Notes: a model not told the origin generated them from the sequence alone. A DNA stretch of 55,320 bases from Treponema sp. (GCA_016294105.1 JAEDCN010000014.1:1-55320), one strand, 5' to 3'; numbered from the stretch's first letter, positions 22,996-31,426 are shown. Numbers and translations are program-made.

Positions 22996-23119
22996 ATCTA
23001 CGTCCATGTAAATCCGTTTCTATAGTGCTTGAGAATGTAATGTATTTTGCGTTGCGTTCTATATAATATGGCAATTATTTTTTATTTTTATACCTGAGTA
23101 TCTGGTATAGGAGGATTAC

Positions 23120-24307
23120 ATGGCAAAGGAAAAGTTCGAAAGAACGAAGCCCCACATGAACGTAGGAACCATCGGTCACGTAGACCATGGTAAGACAACT
23201 CTTTCTGCTGCTATTACTCAGCACTGCGCCAAGAAGTTTGGTGACAAGGCTTTGAAGTATGATGAAATCGACAATGCACCAGAAGAGAAGGAACGCGGTA
23301 TTACTATCAATACCCGTCACTTGGAGTATCAGTCTAACAAGCGCCACTATGCACACATTGACTGCCCCGGCCACGCAGACTATATCAAGAACATGATTAC
23401 TGGTGCTGCTCAGATGGATGGTGCTATCCTCGTAGTATCTGCACCTGACTCTGTTATGCCTCAGACAAAGGAGCACATCCTGTTGGCTCGCCAGGTAGGT
23501 GTACCTGGAATCATCGTATTCTTGAACAAGGTTGACTTGGTTGACGATCCTGAGTTGTTGGAATTGGTTGAAGAAGAAGTTCGTGATGTTCTCACATCTT
23601 ATGGCTTCCCCGAGGATACTCCTATTATCAAGGGTTCTGCATTCCATGCCCTCAAGGATGATGCAACCGCTGAGGATACAAAGTGTATCGATGAGTTGCT
23701 GGAGGTTATGGACACATACTTCCAGGATCCTGCCCGTGATGCAGATCTCCCCTTCTTGATGCCTGTTGAAGATGTATTCACCATTTCTGGACGCGGTACT
23801 GTAGTAACTGGACGTATCGAGCGCGGTATCATCAAGTTGAACGAAGAAGTTGAAATCGTTGGTATCCGTCCTACTCAGAAGACTGTTATCACTGGTATCG
23901 AAATGTTCAACAAGTTGTTGGATCAGGGAGAGGCTGGAGACAACGTTGGTCTCTTGCTCCGCGGTATCGACAAGAAGTCTGTAGAGCGCGGACAGGTTTT
24001 GGCTAAGCCCGGTTCAATCACTCCTCACACAAAGTTCGAGGGACAGATTTACGTATTGTCAAAGGAAGAAGGTGGACGCCACAGCCCATTCTTCTCTGGA
24101 TATCGCCCTCAGTTCTATTTCCGCACCACCGACATCACAGGAACAATTACTCTTCCTGAAGGCGTAGATATGGTTAAGCCCGGTGACAACACCAAGATCA
24201 TTGGTGAGTTGATTCACCCCGTTGCTATGGACAAGGGTCTTAAGTTCGCTATTCGCGAAGGTGGACGCACAATTGCTTCTGGACAGGTAACAGAGGTTAA
24301 AGACTAA
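23120..24307 (+). CDS. tuf: Elongation factor Tu
   Basis: 395 aa. GHVDHGKT (residues 19-26) is the P-loop, DCPGHADY the G3 switch II, and NKVD the G4 base-recognition motif. ERGITINTRHLEY is switch I, close to the usual ERGITI-N-T-A-H. It carries aminoacyl-tRNA to the ribosomal A site. AGGAGG lies seven bases before the ATG. First gene of the long ribosomal cluster; tuf directly before rpsJ is the order I recall in T. pallidum. Confidence 0.98.
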   Translation: MAKEKFERTKPHMNVGTIGHVDHGKTTLSAAITQHCAKKFGDKALKYDEIDNAPEEKERGITINTRHLEYQSNKRHYAHIDCPGHADYIKNMITGAAQMDGAILVVSAPDSVMPQTKEHILLARQVGVPGIIVFLNKVDLVDDPELLELVEEEVRDVLTSYGFPEDTPIIKGSAFHALKDDATAEDTKCIDELLEVMDTYFQDPARDADLPFLMPVEDVFTISGRGTVVTGRIERGIIKLNEEVEIVGIRPTQKTVITGIEMFNKLLDQGEAGDNVGLLLRGIDKKSVERGQVLAKPGSITPHTKFEGQIYVLSKEEGGRHSPFFSGYRPQFYFRTTDITGTITLPEGVDMVKPGDNTKIIGELIHPVAMDKGLKFAIREGGRTIASGQVTEVKD

Positions 24308-24316
24308 TTTAATTGG

Positions 24317-24367
24317 CTGGAAGGCTGCCTGAGGAAAACTTAGGTAGCCTCCATATTTTCCAGGAGG
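24317..24367 (+). promoter_or_regulatory. Nested hairpin ahead of rpsJ, next to its ribosome site
   Basis: CTGGA (24317-24321) pairs with TCCAG (24359-24363), and inside it AGGCTGCCT (24322-24330) with AGGTAGCCT (24342-24350, one G-T pair). The outer arm abuts the rpsJ Shine-Dalgarno GGAGG. There is no T run, so translational control or mRNA processing is more likely than termination. Confidence 0.5.
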
Positions 24368-24371
24368 AATA

Positions 24372-24680
24372 ATGGCTACCGAAAAGATTCGTGTCAGACT
24401 ACGGGCATTCGATGTTAGTCTGATCGATCAGAGTGCAAAGTCCATCGTGCAGACAGTTCAGCAGGCTGGTGCAAAGGTTTCAGGACCTATCCCACTGCCT
24501 ACTAGAATTAATAAGGTGACTGTATTGCGTTCTCCTCACGTAAACAAGAAATCACGTGAGCAGTTCGAAATGCGCACACATAAGCGCCTTATTGACATTA
24601 TTGAGCCATCAGCTGATGTAATGGATTCACTGATGAAGCTTGAGCTGCCAGCTGGCGTTGATGTAGAAATTAAGCAGTAA
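24372..24680 (+). CDS. rpsJ: Ribosomal protein S10
   Basis: 102 aa, normal length. IRVRLRAFDVSLIDQSAKSI and GPIPLPTRINKVTVLRSPHV are family signatures. It belongs to the 30S head; in other bacteria it also joins NusB in antitermination. Preceded by GGAGG. Unusually, 126 bases of structured spacer separate it from rplC. Confidence 0.97.
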   Translation: MATEKIRVRLRAFDVSLIDQSAKSIVQTVQQAGAKVSGPIPLPTRINKVTVLRSPHVNKKSREQFEMRTHKRLIDIIEPSADVMDSLMKLELPAGVDVEIKQ

Positions 24681-24696
24681 GTCGTTGACTTGGTGC

Positions 24697-24787
24697 TTGC
24701 AGCTACTGTTACTAGTGCTGCAAACAGTACGGTTCCCCGGATCAGGGAATGGCGGCTGAGAAAGAAATGAGAGGAAGTTGCTTCCTC
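24697..24787 (+). promoter_or_regulatory. Structured intercistronic element between rpsJ and rplC
   Basis: Three hairpins fill a 126-base gap in an otherwise tightly packed operon: TTGCAGC/GCTGCAA (24697-24723), TTCCC/GGGAA (24733-24749) and GAGGAAG-TTG-CTTCCTC (24771-24787). The rplC Shine-Dalgarno follows directly. It is a candidate binding site for a ribosomal-protein repressor such as L3 or L4. Confidence 0.5.
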
Positions 24788-24806
24788 AATTAAGGAGAAT
24801 ATCAGA

Positions 24807-25427
24807 ATGAAAGGTCTGATTGCAACAAAAGTGGGAATGACCCAGGTGTTCGACGAAAACGGCAACCTCACACCGGTTACTGTGATCCGCGTTGATCCTA
24901 ATGTGGTTGTAGCCCGAAAGACAAAGGAAACTGCAGGTTACGACGCTGTTGTTCTTGGTCTCGGAGAGCTCAAGAGCAAGAATGTTACAAAGCCTTATGC
25001 AGGACAGTTTCCTGAAGGAATCACCCCTAAGCGGCATCTTAAGGAATTCCGTGATTTTGAATCCGAGCCAGCTGTAGGTGATGAAATTGGTATCGAGCTT
25101 TTTGAAGGTACCAGATATGTAGACGTTACCGCTACCTCAAAGGGTAAAGGCTTTCAGGGTGTAATGAAGAGGTGGGGTTTCCACGGTGGACGTGCAACAC
25201 ACGGTTCAAAGTTTCACCGTGAAGCCGGTTCAACAGGAATGTGTACCTCTCCCGGACGCAGCTTTAAGAATATAAAGATGCCCGGTCACATGGGTAATGA
25301 GCGGGTTACCGTACAGAACCTGAAGGTTGTAAAGGTTGATCCTGAGTTGAAGGTTGTGATGGTTCGTGGGTCTGTGCCCGGGAATAAAGACTGTACGCTG
25401 ATCATCAAGTCCGCGGTAAAGAAATAA
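24807..25427 (+). CDS. rplC: Ribosomal protein L3
   Basis: 206 aa. Begins MKGLIATKVGMTQVFDENG and contains GFHGGRATHGSKFHREAGST, the loop that reaches the peptidyl-transferase region, with the methylatable Gln position replaced by local sequence. It is an early assembly protein of the 50S subunit. AAGGAG precedes the ATG. Confidence 0.97.
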   Translation: MKGLIATKVGMTQVFDENGNLTPVTVIRVDPNVVVARKTKETAGYDAVVLGLGELKSKNVTKPYAGQFPEGITPKRHLKEFRDFESEPAVGDEIGIELFEGTRYVDVTATSKGKGFQGVMKRWGFHGGRATHGSKFHREAGSTGMCTSPGRSFKNIKMPGHMGNERVTVQNLKVVKVDPELKVVMVRGSVPGNKDCTLIIKSAVKK

Positions 25428-25442
25428 CGGCAGAGGAAGACG

Positions 25443-26075
25443 ATGGAAAAGAAAGTCTATTCAGTCGATGGTAAAGAGCTTAGGACTATTACTCTTGATG
25501 ATAAGGTGTTCGGACTCCCTGTTAACGAAGACGTTATCTATTATGCCATCACTAACGAGTTAGCAAATAAGCGCGTAGGTACAGCCTGTACAAAAGATCG
25601 TTCTGAGGTGCATGGTAGCAATGCCAAGCCCTATAAGCAGAAGGGAACAGGTCGTGCTCGTCGCGGTGATAAAAAATCCCCTCTTACACGGGGTGGCGGT
25701 GTGGTTTTCGGACCCAAGCCAAGGGATTTCAGTTTTGCATTGCCTAAGAAGGTTAAGCGCTTGGCAATGAAGTCAATTTTGAGCATGAAGGCTCAGAATG
25801 ATACTTTGACTGTAATCGAAGATTTTACTGTAGAAAGCGGAAAGACAAAGGATTTGGTGTCCATTCTGAAGAATTTCCCTGCAGAAGGTCGTGTAGTAAT
25901 CGTTCTGAAGGACGATGATGCAAAGATCAAGCAGGCTGGACGCAATATTCCTACCGTATCCTTCCTTTCTTATAACAGACTTCGTGCCCATGACCTCTTC
26001 TATGGAAGAAAGGTAATCATGCTGGAGTCTGCTGCCAAGAATCTTTCTGGCTTTTACAATACGGAGGCTGAATAA
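25443..26075 (+). CDS. rplD: Ribosomal protein L4
   Basis: 210 aa. The extended loop KPYKQKGTGRARRGDKKSPL lines the exit tunnel. In E. coli L4 represses the S10 operon; whether it acts on the structured spacer before rplC here is an open question. Its TAA overlaps the rplW ATG by one base. Confidence 0.96.
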   Translation: MEKKVYSVDGKELRTITLDDKVFGLPVNEDVIYYAITNELANKRVGTACTKDRSEVHGSNAKPYKQKGTGRARRGDKKSPLTRGGGVVFGPKPRDFSFALPKKVKRLAMKSILSMKAQNDTLTVIEDFTVESGKTKDLVSILKNFPAEGRVVIVLKDDDAKIKQAGRNIPTVSFLSYNRLRAHDLFYGRKVIMLESAAKNLSGFYNTEAE

Positions 26076-26359
26076 TGGTGTACGAAGATATCCTTATCGA
26101 GCCTGTTCTGTCAGAAAAAGCAACAATCTTGCGGGAAGAGAATAAGTACGTTTTCAAGGTAAGTCCTTTTGCTGGAAAAATCCAGATTAAGGAAGCTGTA
26201 CGCAAGCTCTTTAATGTGAAAGTTGTGGACTGCACAGTGATGAATGTTGGTGGAAAGAATAAGCGTGTCCGCTACCGGGCAGGAAAAACCTCCAACTGGA
26301 AAAAGGCCATCGTCAAGCTTGCGCCTGGCGAAACCATCAAGGTGTTCGAAGGCGTCTAA
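26075..26359 (+). CDS. rplW: Ribosomal protein L23
   Basis: 94 aa. VYEDILIEPVLSEKATILRE opens the protein, and NKYVFKVSPFAGKIQIKEAV and the basic tunnel loop KNKRVRYRAGKTSNWKKA follow. It sits at the exit of the 50S tunnel and docks trigger factor and SRP. Translation is coupled to rplD. Confidence 0.96.
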   Translation: MVYEDILIEPVLSEKATILREENKYVFKVSPFAGKIQIKEAVRKLFNVKVVDCTVMNVGGKNKRVRYRAGKTSNWKKAIVKLAPGETIKVFEGV

Positions 26360-26396
26360 GCCTTTGGTCACATGATAGTAAGGGGAACCAATAACT

Positions 26397-27224
26397 ATGG
26401 CTCTTAAAGTATATAAGCCGATAACCGCAGGTACACGTACACGTATCGACTTGCGGAAAGATGAACTGACTACGGACAAGCCTGAGAAGAGCTTGACCCA
26501 TGGTCGCAAAGCGCGAGGTGGACGCGGTGCCGGTGGACGGATTTCAGTTCGTCACCAGGGTGGTGGACACAAGCGCAAGTACCGCGAAATCGATTTTAAG
26601 CGGGATAAGCATGGTATTCCTGGTACAGTAAAGACCATCGAGTACGATCCAAACCGCAGTGCCAATATTGCATTGATTTTCTATGCAGATGGTGAAAAGC
26701 GCTACATCATTGCTCCTAAGGGACTTGTTGTAGGACAGAAGGTTGTATCTGGACAGGATGCAGCTCCAGTAGTTGGAAATGCACTTCCTTTGGAAGCAAT
26801 CCCTGTTGGATTTACTGTTCACAATATCGAATTGACCTTAGGTCGTGGTGGTCAGCTGGTTCGTTCAGCTGGTGCAAGTGCCCTGGTTGCAGCTAAGGAA
26901 GGCGATTATGTAACAATCAAGTTGCCCTCCAGCGAAATGCGCCGTGTGCACAAGAAGTGCTACGCAACAATCGGTGTTGTAGGAAACGAAGACAGAATGA
27001 ACACCCAGCTTGGTAAAGCTGGACGTAGCAGATGGCGAGGTGTTAGACCTACTGTTCGTGGTATGGCCATGAACCCTGTTGATCATCCGCTTGGTGGTGG
27101 TGAAGGCGCCGGAAAGGGACGTAACCCAGTTACTCCTTGGGGACAGCCTTGCCGTGGATACAAGACCCGCAACAAGCGGAAGGTGTCAAGCAAGTTTATT
27201 GTTTCACGCCGGAAGAAGAAGTAG
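26397..27224 (+). CDS. rplB: Ribosomal protein L2
   Basis: 275 aa, full length. GGRGAGGRISVRHQGGGHKR and, near the C-terminus, GMAMNPVDHPLGGGEGAGKG include the conserved His near the peptidyl-transferase centre. It is required for subunit joining. A 37-base gap before it carries AAGGGG. Confidence 0.98.
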   Translation: MALKVYKPITAGTRTRIDLRKDELTTDKPEKSLTHGRKARGGRGAGGRISVRHQGGGHKRKYREIDFKRDKHGIPGTVKTIEYDPNRSANIALIFYADGEKRYIIAPKGLVVGQKVVSGQDAAPVVGNALPLEAIPVGFTVHNIELTLGRGGQLVRSAGASALVAAKEGDYVTIKLPSSEMRRVHKKCYATIGVVGNEDRMNTQLGKAGRSRWRGVRPTVRGMAMNPVDHPLGGGEGAGKGRNPVTPWGQPCRGYKTRNKRKVSSKFIVSRRKKK

Positions 27225-27241
27225 CAGGATAGGAGATAACC

Positions 27242-27520
27242 GTGTCAAGATCTGTTAAGAAGGGCCCTTTTATCGAGAAGAGCCTGTATAAGAAGGTTAT
27301 TGAGATGAACAAGGTCGAGGATCGTAAGATGATCAAAACGTATTCTCGCTGTTCAACAATTATACCTGAAATGGTTGGAAACACTATTTCAGTTTATAAT
27401 GGTAAGTCATGGGTGCCAGTTTATATTACAGAAAACCTTGTAGGACACAAGCTCGGAGAGTTTGCTCCTACTCGCATTTTCCGTGGTCACGCTGGTTCTG
27501 ATAAGAAGTCTGGAAGATAG
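27242..27520 (+). CDS. rpsS: Ribosomal protein S19
   Basis: 92 aa from a GTG start (27242) with AGGAGATAAC before it. SRSVKKGPFIEKSLYKKV and FAPTRIFRGHAGSDKK are hallmarks. A 30S head protein contacting S13. Confidence 0.97.
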   Translation: MSRSVKKGPFIEKSLYKKVIEMNKVEDRKMIKTYSRCSTIIPEMVGNTISVYNGKSWVPVYITENLVGHKLGEFAPTRIFRGHAGSDKKSGR

Positions 27521-27525
27521 GTGGT

Positions 27526-27885
27526 ATGATGTCTGAGAAAACTGGATATAAAGCCGTTTCAAAATTCTTGATAGCATCCCCCACTAAGGTTCGTCCTGTG
27601 GCTAATGTAGTCAAGCGGAAGACTTGTTCAGAGGCTATGGCTATTCTTGAGAATATGCCTCAGAAGGGTGCTGAGTTGATTCGTGAGACCTTGAAGTCCG
27701 CAATTGCTAACGCACTGTATGCTAACAAGCAACTCGATGAAGATATGTTGTATGTAAAGGAAATTCGTATTGACGAAGGTCCTCGATTGAAGCGTGTATG
27801 GTTCCGTGCCCGTGGCCGTGCAGATATGCTTCTGAAGCGTATGTGTCATATCACTGTTGTTGTAGACGAAAAGGCGGGGGAATAA
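27526..27885 (+). CDS. rplV: Ribosomal protein L22
   Basis: 119 aa. SPTKVRPVANVVKRKTCSEA and the tunnel-lining hairpin GPRLKRVWFRARGRADMLLK identify it. Two adjacent ATG codons (27526, 27529) are possible starts. The Shine-Dalgarno is weak, consistent with coupling to rpsS five bases upstream. Confidence 0.96.
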   Translation: MMSEKTGYKAVSKFLIASPTKVRPVANVVKRKTCSEAMAILENMPQKGAELIRETLKSAIANALYANKQLDEDMLYVKEIRIDEGPRLKRVWFRARGRADMLLKRMCHITVVVDEKAGE

Positions 27886-27886
27886 G

Positions 27887-28633
27887 ATGGGACAGAAAGT
27901 ACATCCTATCGGACTGCGACTTGGAATTAACAAGACATGGCAGTCACGCTGGTATGCAGATTCCAGAGAATATGCTGATCTGGTGTTGGAAGACCTGAAG
28001 ATTAGAAAGATGATCGACGATTTGCCTGAGTGTAAGAATGCTGATATTTCTCATATCGGAATCATTCGTCATCCTCAGCGCGTTACCATCATGATTCACA
28101 CCGCTCGTCCTGGTGTGATTATTGGTCAGAAAGGTGCCAATATTGAGAAAATCGGTGCTGAAATTCAAAAGCAGCTCACCAAAAAGGTTCAGATTAAGGT
28201 AAGCGAGATTAAGCGTGCTGAAGTAAACGCTTCCCTTATTGCACAGAACGTTGCACGTCAGCTGGCAAACCGCGGTTCTTTCCGCAAGGCTTTGAAGCAG
28301 GCTGCAGGAAACGCCATGAAGGGCGGAGTTCAGGGAATCAAGATTCGCATTAGCGGTCGTCTTGGTGGTGCTGAAATGTCACGTACAGAGGAACATAAGG
28401 AAGGTAGAACACCACTCCACACTCTGAGAGCTGACATTGATTATGGTTTTGCAGAGGCCCATACAACCTTTGGTAAGATTGGTATCAAGGTATGGGTATA
28501 TAACGGAACAAAGTTTAGTCATGAGCAGAATGAGGATGCAGGTCAGGTTGAAAGAAAGCCTCGTCGCGATCGTTCTGAGCGTGGTGAGCGGTCTTCCCGT
28601 GGAGATCGTGGCGCTAAAGCTTCAAGGAGTTAG
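27887..28633 (+). CDS. rpsC: Ribosomal protein S3 with charged C-terminal tail
   Basis: 248 aa. The N-terminal KH domain includes RPGVIIGQKGANIEKIGAEI. The C-terminal domain has GRLGGAEMSRTEEHKEGRTP, part of the mRNA entry helicase site. The last ~30 residues form a low-complexity Arg/Ser/Glu/Gly tail (RRDRSERGERSSRGDRG) beyond the usual end. Starts one base after the rplV stop. Confidence 0.97.
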   Translation: MGQKVHPIGLRLGINKTWQSRWYADSREYADLVLEDLKIRKMIDDLPECKNADISHIGIIRHPQRVTIMIHTARPGVIIGQKGANIEKIGAEIQKQLTKKVQIKVSEIKRAEVNASLIAQNVARQLANRGSFRKALKQAAGNAMKGGVQGIKIRISGRLGGAEMSRTEEHKEGRTPLHTLRADIDYGFAEAHTTFGKIGIKVWVYNGTKFSHEQNEDAGQVERKPRRDRSERGERSSRGDRGAKASRS

Positions 28634-28635
28634 TG

Positions 28636-29055
28636 ATGGCACTTGCACCTAAAAGAGTAATGCACCGTAAGGTGCAGCGCAGTAGAATCAAGGGAAATGC
28701 AACAAGAGGAAATAACATCGATTTCGGTGATATCGCTCTGGTTGCTATGGAGCCTATTTGGTTGTCTGCACGTCATATCGAGGCTGCCCGTGTTGCGATG
28801 AATCGTAAGATCAATCGTAAGGGACAGGTTTGGATTCGTGTATTCCCAGATAAGCCTATTTCCAAGAAGCCTGCTGAAACCCGAATGGGTAAGGGAAAAG
28901 GTTCTCCAGAGTTCTGGGCTGCTGTAATTAAGCCAGGTCAGATTCTGTTTGAAATTGGTGGTGTTGATTTGGAATTGGCCGCAAGTGCTATGAAGCTTGC
29001 TGGTAGCAAATTGCCAATCAAGACAAAGATCGCATATCGCCCCACGATTGACTAA
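28636..29055 (+). CDS. rplP: Ribosomal protein L16
   Basis: 139 aa from ATG 28636 (a GTG one codon earlier overlaps the rpsC stop). ALAPKRVMHRKVQRSRIKGN opens the protein, and ARMGKGKGSPEFWAAVIKPG-like sequence (TRMGKGKGSPEFWAAVIKPG) is the decoding-site loop. It helps position A-site tRNA in the 50S subunit. AAGGAG upstream. Confidence 0.97.
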   Translation: MALAPKRVMHRKVQRSRIKGNATRGNNIDFGDIALVAMEPIWLSARHIEAARVAMNRKINRKGQVWIRVFPDKPISKKPAETRMGKGKGSPEFWAAVIKPGQILFEIGGVDLELAASAMKLAGSKLPIKTKIAYRPTID

Positions 29056-29065
29056 GGAGTAAAAG

Positions 29066-29266
29066 ATGGCAAAGAAAGAAAAAGAACTGTCCTATTCCGA
29101 ATTGATCGTGAAGCGGAATGAGTTGAAGAAGAAATACATGGATCTGAGATTCCAGATGGTAATCGGCCATGTAGATAACCCCATGCAGAAACGTACAATG
29201 CGCCGCGAAATTGCACGCATTAATACGCTGATCCGGCAGAAAGAGATTGCCGGTCAGGACCAGTAG
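29066..29266 (+). CDS. rpmC: Ribosomal protein L29
   Basis: 66 aa, two helices. YSELIVKRNELKKKYMDLRF and MRREIARINTLIRQKE are typical. It is near the tunnel exit beside L23. AAGGAG precedes the ATG. Confidence 0.95.
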   Translation: MAKKEKELSYSELIVKRNELKKKYMDLRFQMVIGHVDNPMQKRTMRREIARINTLIRQKEIAGQDQ

Positions 29267-29276
29267 GAGCTGACCC

Positions 29277-29552
29277 GTGGAAGAGCAGGTTGTTCAAACT
29301 AATAAGGCTGCAAAACGTTCTTTTGTTGGTATTGTTACCAGTGACAAGATGGACAAGACTATTGTAGTGTCCGTTACAACAAAGAAGCTGCACCGGCTTT
29401 ATAAGAAGTATGTTACCCGTGTCAAGAAGTGCAAGGCTCATGATGAGTTGAACGATGCCCACATTGGTGACAAGGTTCGTATCGTTGAGTGCCGGCCCCT
29501 GAGTAAGGAAAAATGCTGGCGTCTTGCCGAGATTATCGAGCGAGCAAAATAA
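29277..29552 (+). CDS. rpsQ: Ribosomal protein S17
   Basis: 91 aa from GTG 29277 with TAGGAG upstream. FVGIVTSDKMDKTIVVSVTT, KKYVTRVKKCKAHDE and RIVECRPLSKEKCWRL define it. A primary 16S rRNA binder of the 30S body. Confidence 0.96.
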   Translation: MEEQVVQTNKAAKRSFVGIVTSDKMDKTIVVSVTTKKLHRLYKKYVTRVKKCKAHDELNDAHIGDKVRIVECRPLSKEKCWRLAEIIERAK

Positions 29553-29566
29553 GTAGGAGAGAAAGA

Positions 29567-29935
29567 ATGATTCAGATGCAAACTAATTTGAACGTTGCTG
29601 ATAACTCCGGTGCAAAGCTCGTTCAGTGTATTAAGGTTCTCGGTGGTTCTCACCGCCGTTATGCAAGTATTGGTGATGTAATTGTAGTAGCCGTTAAGGA
29701 TGCTATTCCTACATCAAACATTAAGAAGGGATCTGTGGAAAAGGCTGTAATCGTACGCATTTCCAAGGAATATCGCCGCCCCGACGGAACTTACATTCGC
29801 TTTGATGACAACGCTTGTGTTATCATCGATGCTAACAAGAACCCCAAGGGAAAGCGTATTTTTGGTCCCGTGGCTCGTGAGCTTCGTGACATGGACTACA
29901 TGAAGATTGTGTCACTGGCCCCAGAAGTTCTGTAA
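29567..29935 (+). CDS. rplN: Ribosomal protein L14
   Basis: 122 aa from ATG 29567 with AGGAGA upstream; a longer frame from 29513 overlaps rpsQ and is rejected. MIQMQTNLNVADNSGAKLVQ and KKGSVEKAVIVRISKEYRRP are signatures. It lies at the subunit interface, bridging to 16S rRNA, and is the contact site of silencing factor RsfS. Confidence 0.97.
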   Translation: MIQMQTNLNVADNSGAKLVQCIKVLGGSHRRYASIGDVIVVAVKDAIPTSNIKKGSVEKAVIVRISKEYRRPDGTYIRFDDNACVIIDANKNPKGKRIFGPVARELRDMDYMKIVSLAPEVL

Positions 29936-29950
29936 GGAGAATTGGATAGT

Positions 29951-30265
29951 ATGAATAAGAAATTCAAGATCCATAAGGACGACTTGGTAGAGATCATTGC
30001 CGGAAAAGACAAGGGAAAGCGCGGAAACGTTGTTCGTGTTGTTCGTGAGAAGGACAAAGTTATCGTTTCTGGTTGCAACATTGTTAAGAAGGCAATGAAG
30101 AAGCGGAGTCAGCAGGATGCAGGTGGAATTGCTGAAATTGAAGCTCCCTTGCACATTTCCAATGTAGCGATCGTATGTAAAAAGTGCGGTCCTACTAGAA
30201 TCGGTTATAAACTCGACGGCGACAAGAAATATCGTGTTTGCCGTAAATGTGGAGACACACTGTAA
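29951..30265 (+). CDS. rplX: Ribosomal protein L24
   Basis: 104 aa from ATG 29951 (a TTG at 29942 is also in frame). IHKDDLVEIIAGKDKGKRGN is the KOW motif. A CxxC pair (VCKKCGPTRIG) and VCRKCGDTL near the end form a possible zinc site. It initiates 50S assembly. The stop overlaps the rplE ATG by one base. Confidence 0.95.
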   Translation: MNKKFKIHKDDLVEIIAGKDKGKRGNVVRVVREKDKVIVSGCNIVKKAMKKRSQQDAGGIAEIEAPLHISNVAIVCKKCGPTRIGYKLDGDKKYRVCRKCGDTL

Positions 30266-30816
30266 TGAGTAATTACGTACCCCGGCTTAAGAAAGTCTAT
30301 AATGACACTATCGCCCCAGAGTTGTTTAAGGAACTCGGTTACAAGTCCGTGATGCAGGTTCCTGCAATCAAGAAGATTGTAGTGAGCATGGGCGTGGGTG
30401 AAGCACTTAGTAATAAGAAACTCCTTGATGCCGCAGTTACTGATATTACGGCAATTACCGGTCAGAAGGCTGTGAAAACAAAGGCGAAGAAGAGTATTGC
30501 TAACTTCAAATTGCGTCAGGGCAATGAGGTTGGTGTAATGGTAACATTGCGTGGAGCTCAGATGTATGAGTTCCTGGATCGTTTGATCAATGTTGCATTA
30601 CCTCGTGTAAAGGATTTCCGTGGAATCAAGGCAACAGGTTTTGATGGACACGGAAACTTCTCCCTTGGTATTACAGAGCAGATTATCTTCCCTGAAATCG
30701 ACTTTGACAAGATTGAAAGAGTCGCTGGAATGAATATCTCTATCGTAACAAGTGCAGAGACAGACAGCGATGCTCGCGCTCTGCTTACCAAGTTTGGAAT
30801 GCCTTTTAGGAAGTAA
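30265..30816 (+). CDS. rplE: Ribosomal protein L5
   Basis: 183 aa from ATG 30265. VPRLKKVYNDTIAPELFKEL opens the protein, and RLINVALPRVKDFRGI and NFSLGITEQIIFPEIDFDKI are family motifs. It binds 5S rRNA and contacts P-site tRNA. Coupled to rplX. Confidence 0.97.
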   Translation: MSNYVPRLKKVYNDTIAPELFKELGYKSVMQVPAIKKIVVSMGVGEALSNKKLLDAAVTDITAITGQKAVKTKAKKSIANFKLRQGNEVGVMVTLRGAQMYEFLDRLINVALPRVKDFRGIKATGFDGHGNFSLGITEQIIFPEIDFDKIERVAGMNISIVTSAETDSDARALLTKFGMPFRK

Positions 30817-30827
30817 GAGAGGAATTC

Positions 30828-31013
30828 ATGGCTAAGAAATCATTGATTATTAAAGCTGCCCGGCCTGCCAAATACAGTACACGTAAGTACAATCGGTGTC
30901 AGGTTTGTGGCCGTCCCCGTGGATATCTTCGGAAATACAAGATGTGTCGTCTTTGTTTCCGCAAGTTGGCTAGTGAAGGCTTGTTGCCTGGTGTAACAAA
31001 ATCCAGCTGGTAG
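30828..31013 (+). CDS. rpsN: Ribosomal protein S14, zinc (C+) form
   Basis: 61 aa short type. CQVCGRPRGYLRKYKMCRLC gives the four zinc ligands (CxxC...CxxC), so this is the zinc-dependent paralogue. No zinc-free second copy is seen in the window. It is part of the 30S head. Confidence 0.97.
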   Translation: MAKKSLIIKAARPAKYSTRKYNRCQVCGRPRGYLRKYKMCRLCFRKLASEGLLPGVTKSSW

Positions 31014-31027
31014 TTTAGGAGAAGAGA

Positions 31028-31426
31028 ATGAGCGTTTCAGATCCAATAGCAGATATGCTTACAAAGGTAAGAAATGCGGCAATGGCCCGCCATGAGAAGG
31101 TTGACGTTCCAGCTTCTAAGCTTAAGTTGGAAATTGTCAAAATCATGAAGACTGAAGGTTACATCAAGAACTTCAAGAAGCTGACTCAGGATGGAGCTAA
31201 TAGCATCCGCATTTACCTGAAGTATGACGATTCAAATGAACCAGTAATTCATGGTCTAAAGAAGATCTCTACACCTGGTCGTCGTGTATATTCAGGATAC
31301 AAGGACCTGCCCCGTGTTCACAACGGATACGGTACAGTAATCGTGTCAACCAGCCAGGGTGTTACCACTGGAAAGCGTGCTGCTGAGCAGATGGTTGGCG
31401 GTGAGTTGATTTGCACAATCTGGTAA
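31028..31426 (+). CDS. rpsH: Ribosomal protein S8
   Basis: 132 aa. SVSDPIADMLTKVRNAAMAR opens the protein, and VSTSQGVTTGKRAAEQMVGG leads into the terminal GGELICTIW. It binds 16S helix 21; in E. coli it represses the spc operon at rplE mRNA. AGGAGAAG precedes the ATG. Confidence 0.97.
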   Translation: MSVSDPIADMLTKVRNAAMARHEKVDVPASKLKLEIVKIMKTEGYIKNFKKLTQDGANSIRIYLKYDDSNEPVIHGLKKISTPGRRVYSGYKDLPRVHNGYGTVIVSTSQGVTTGKRAAEQMVGGELICTIW

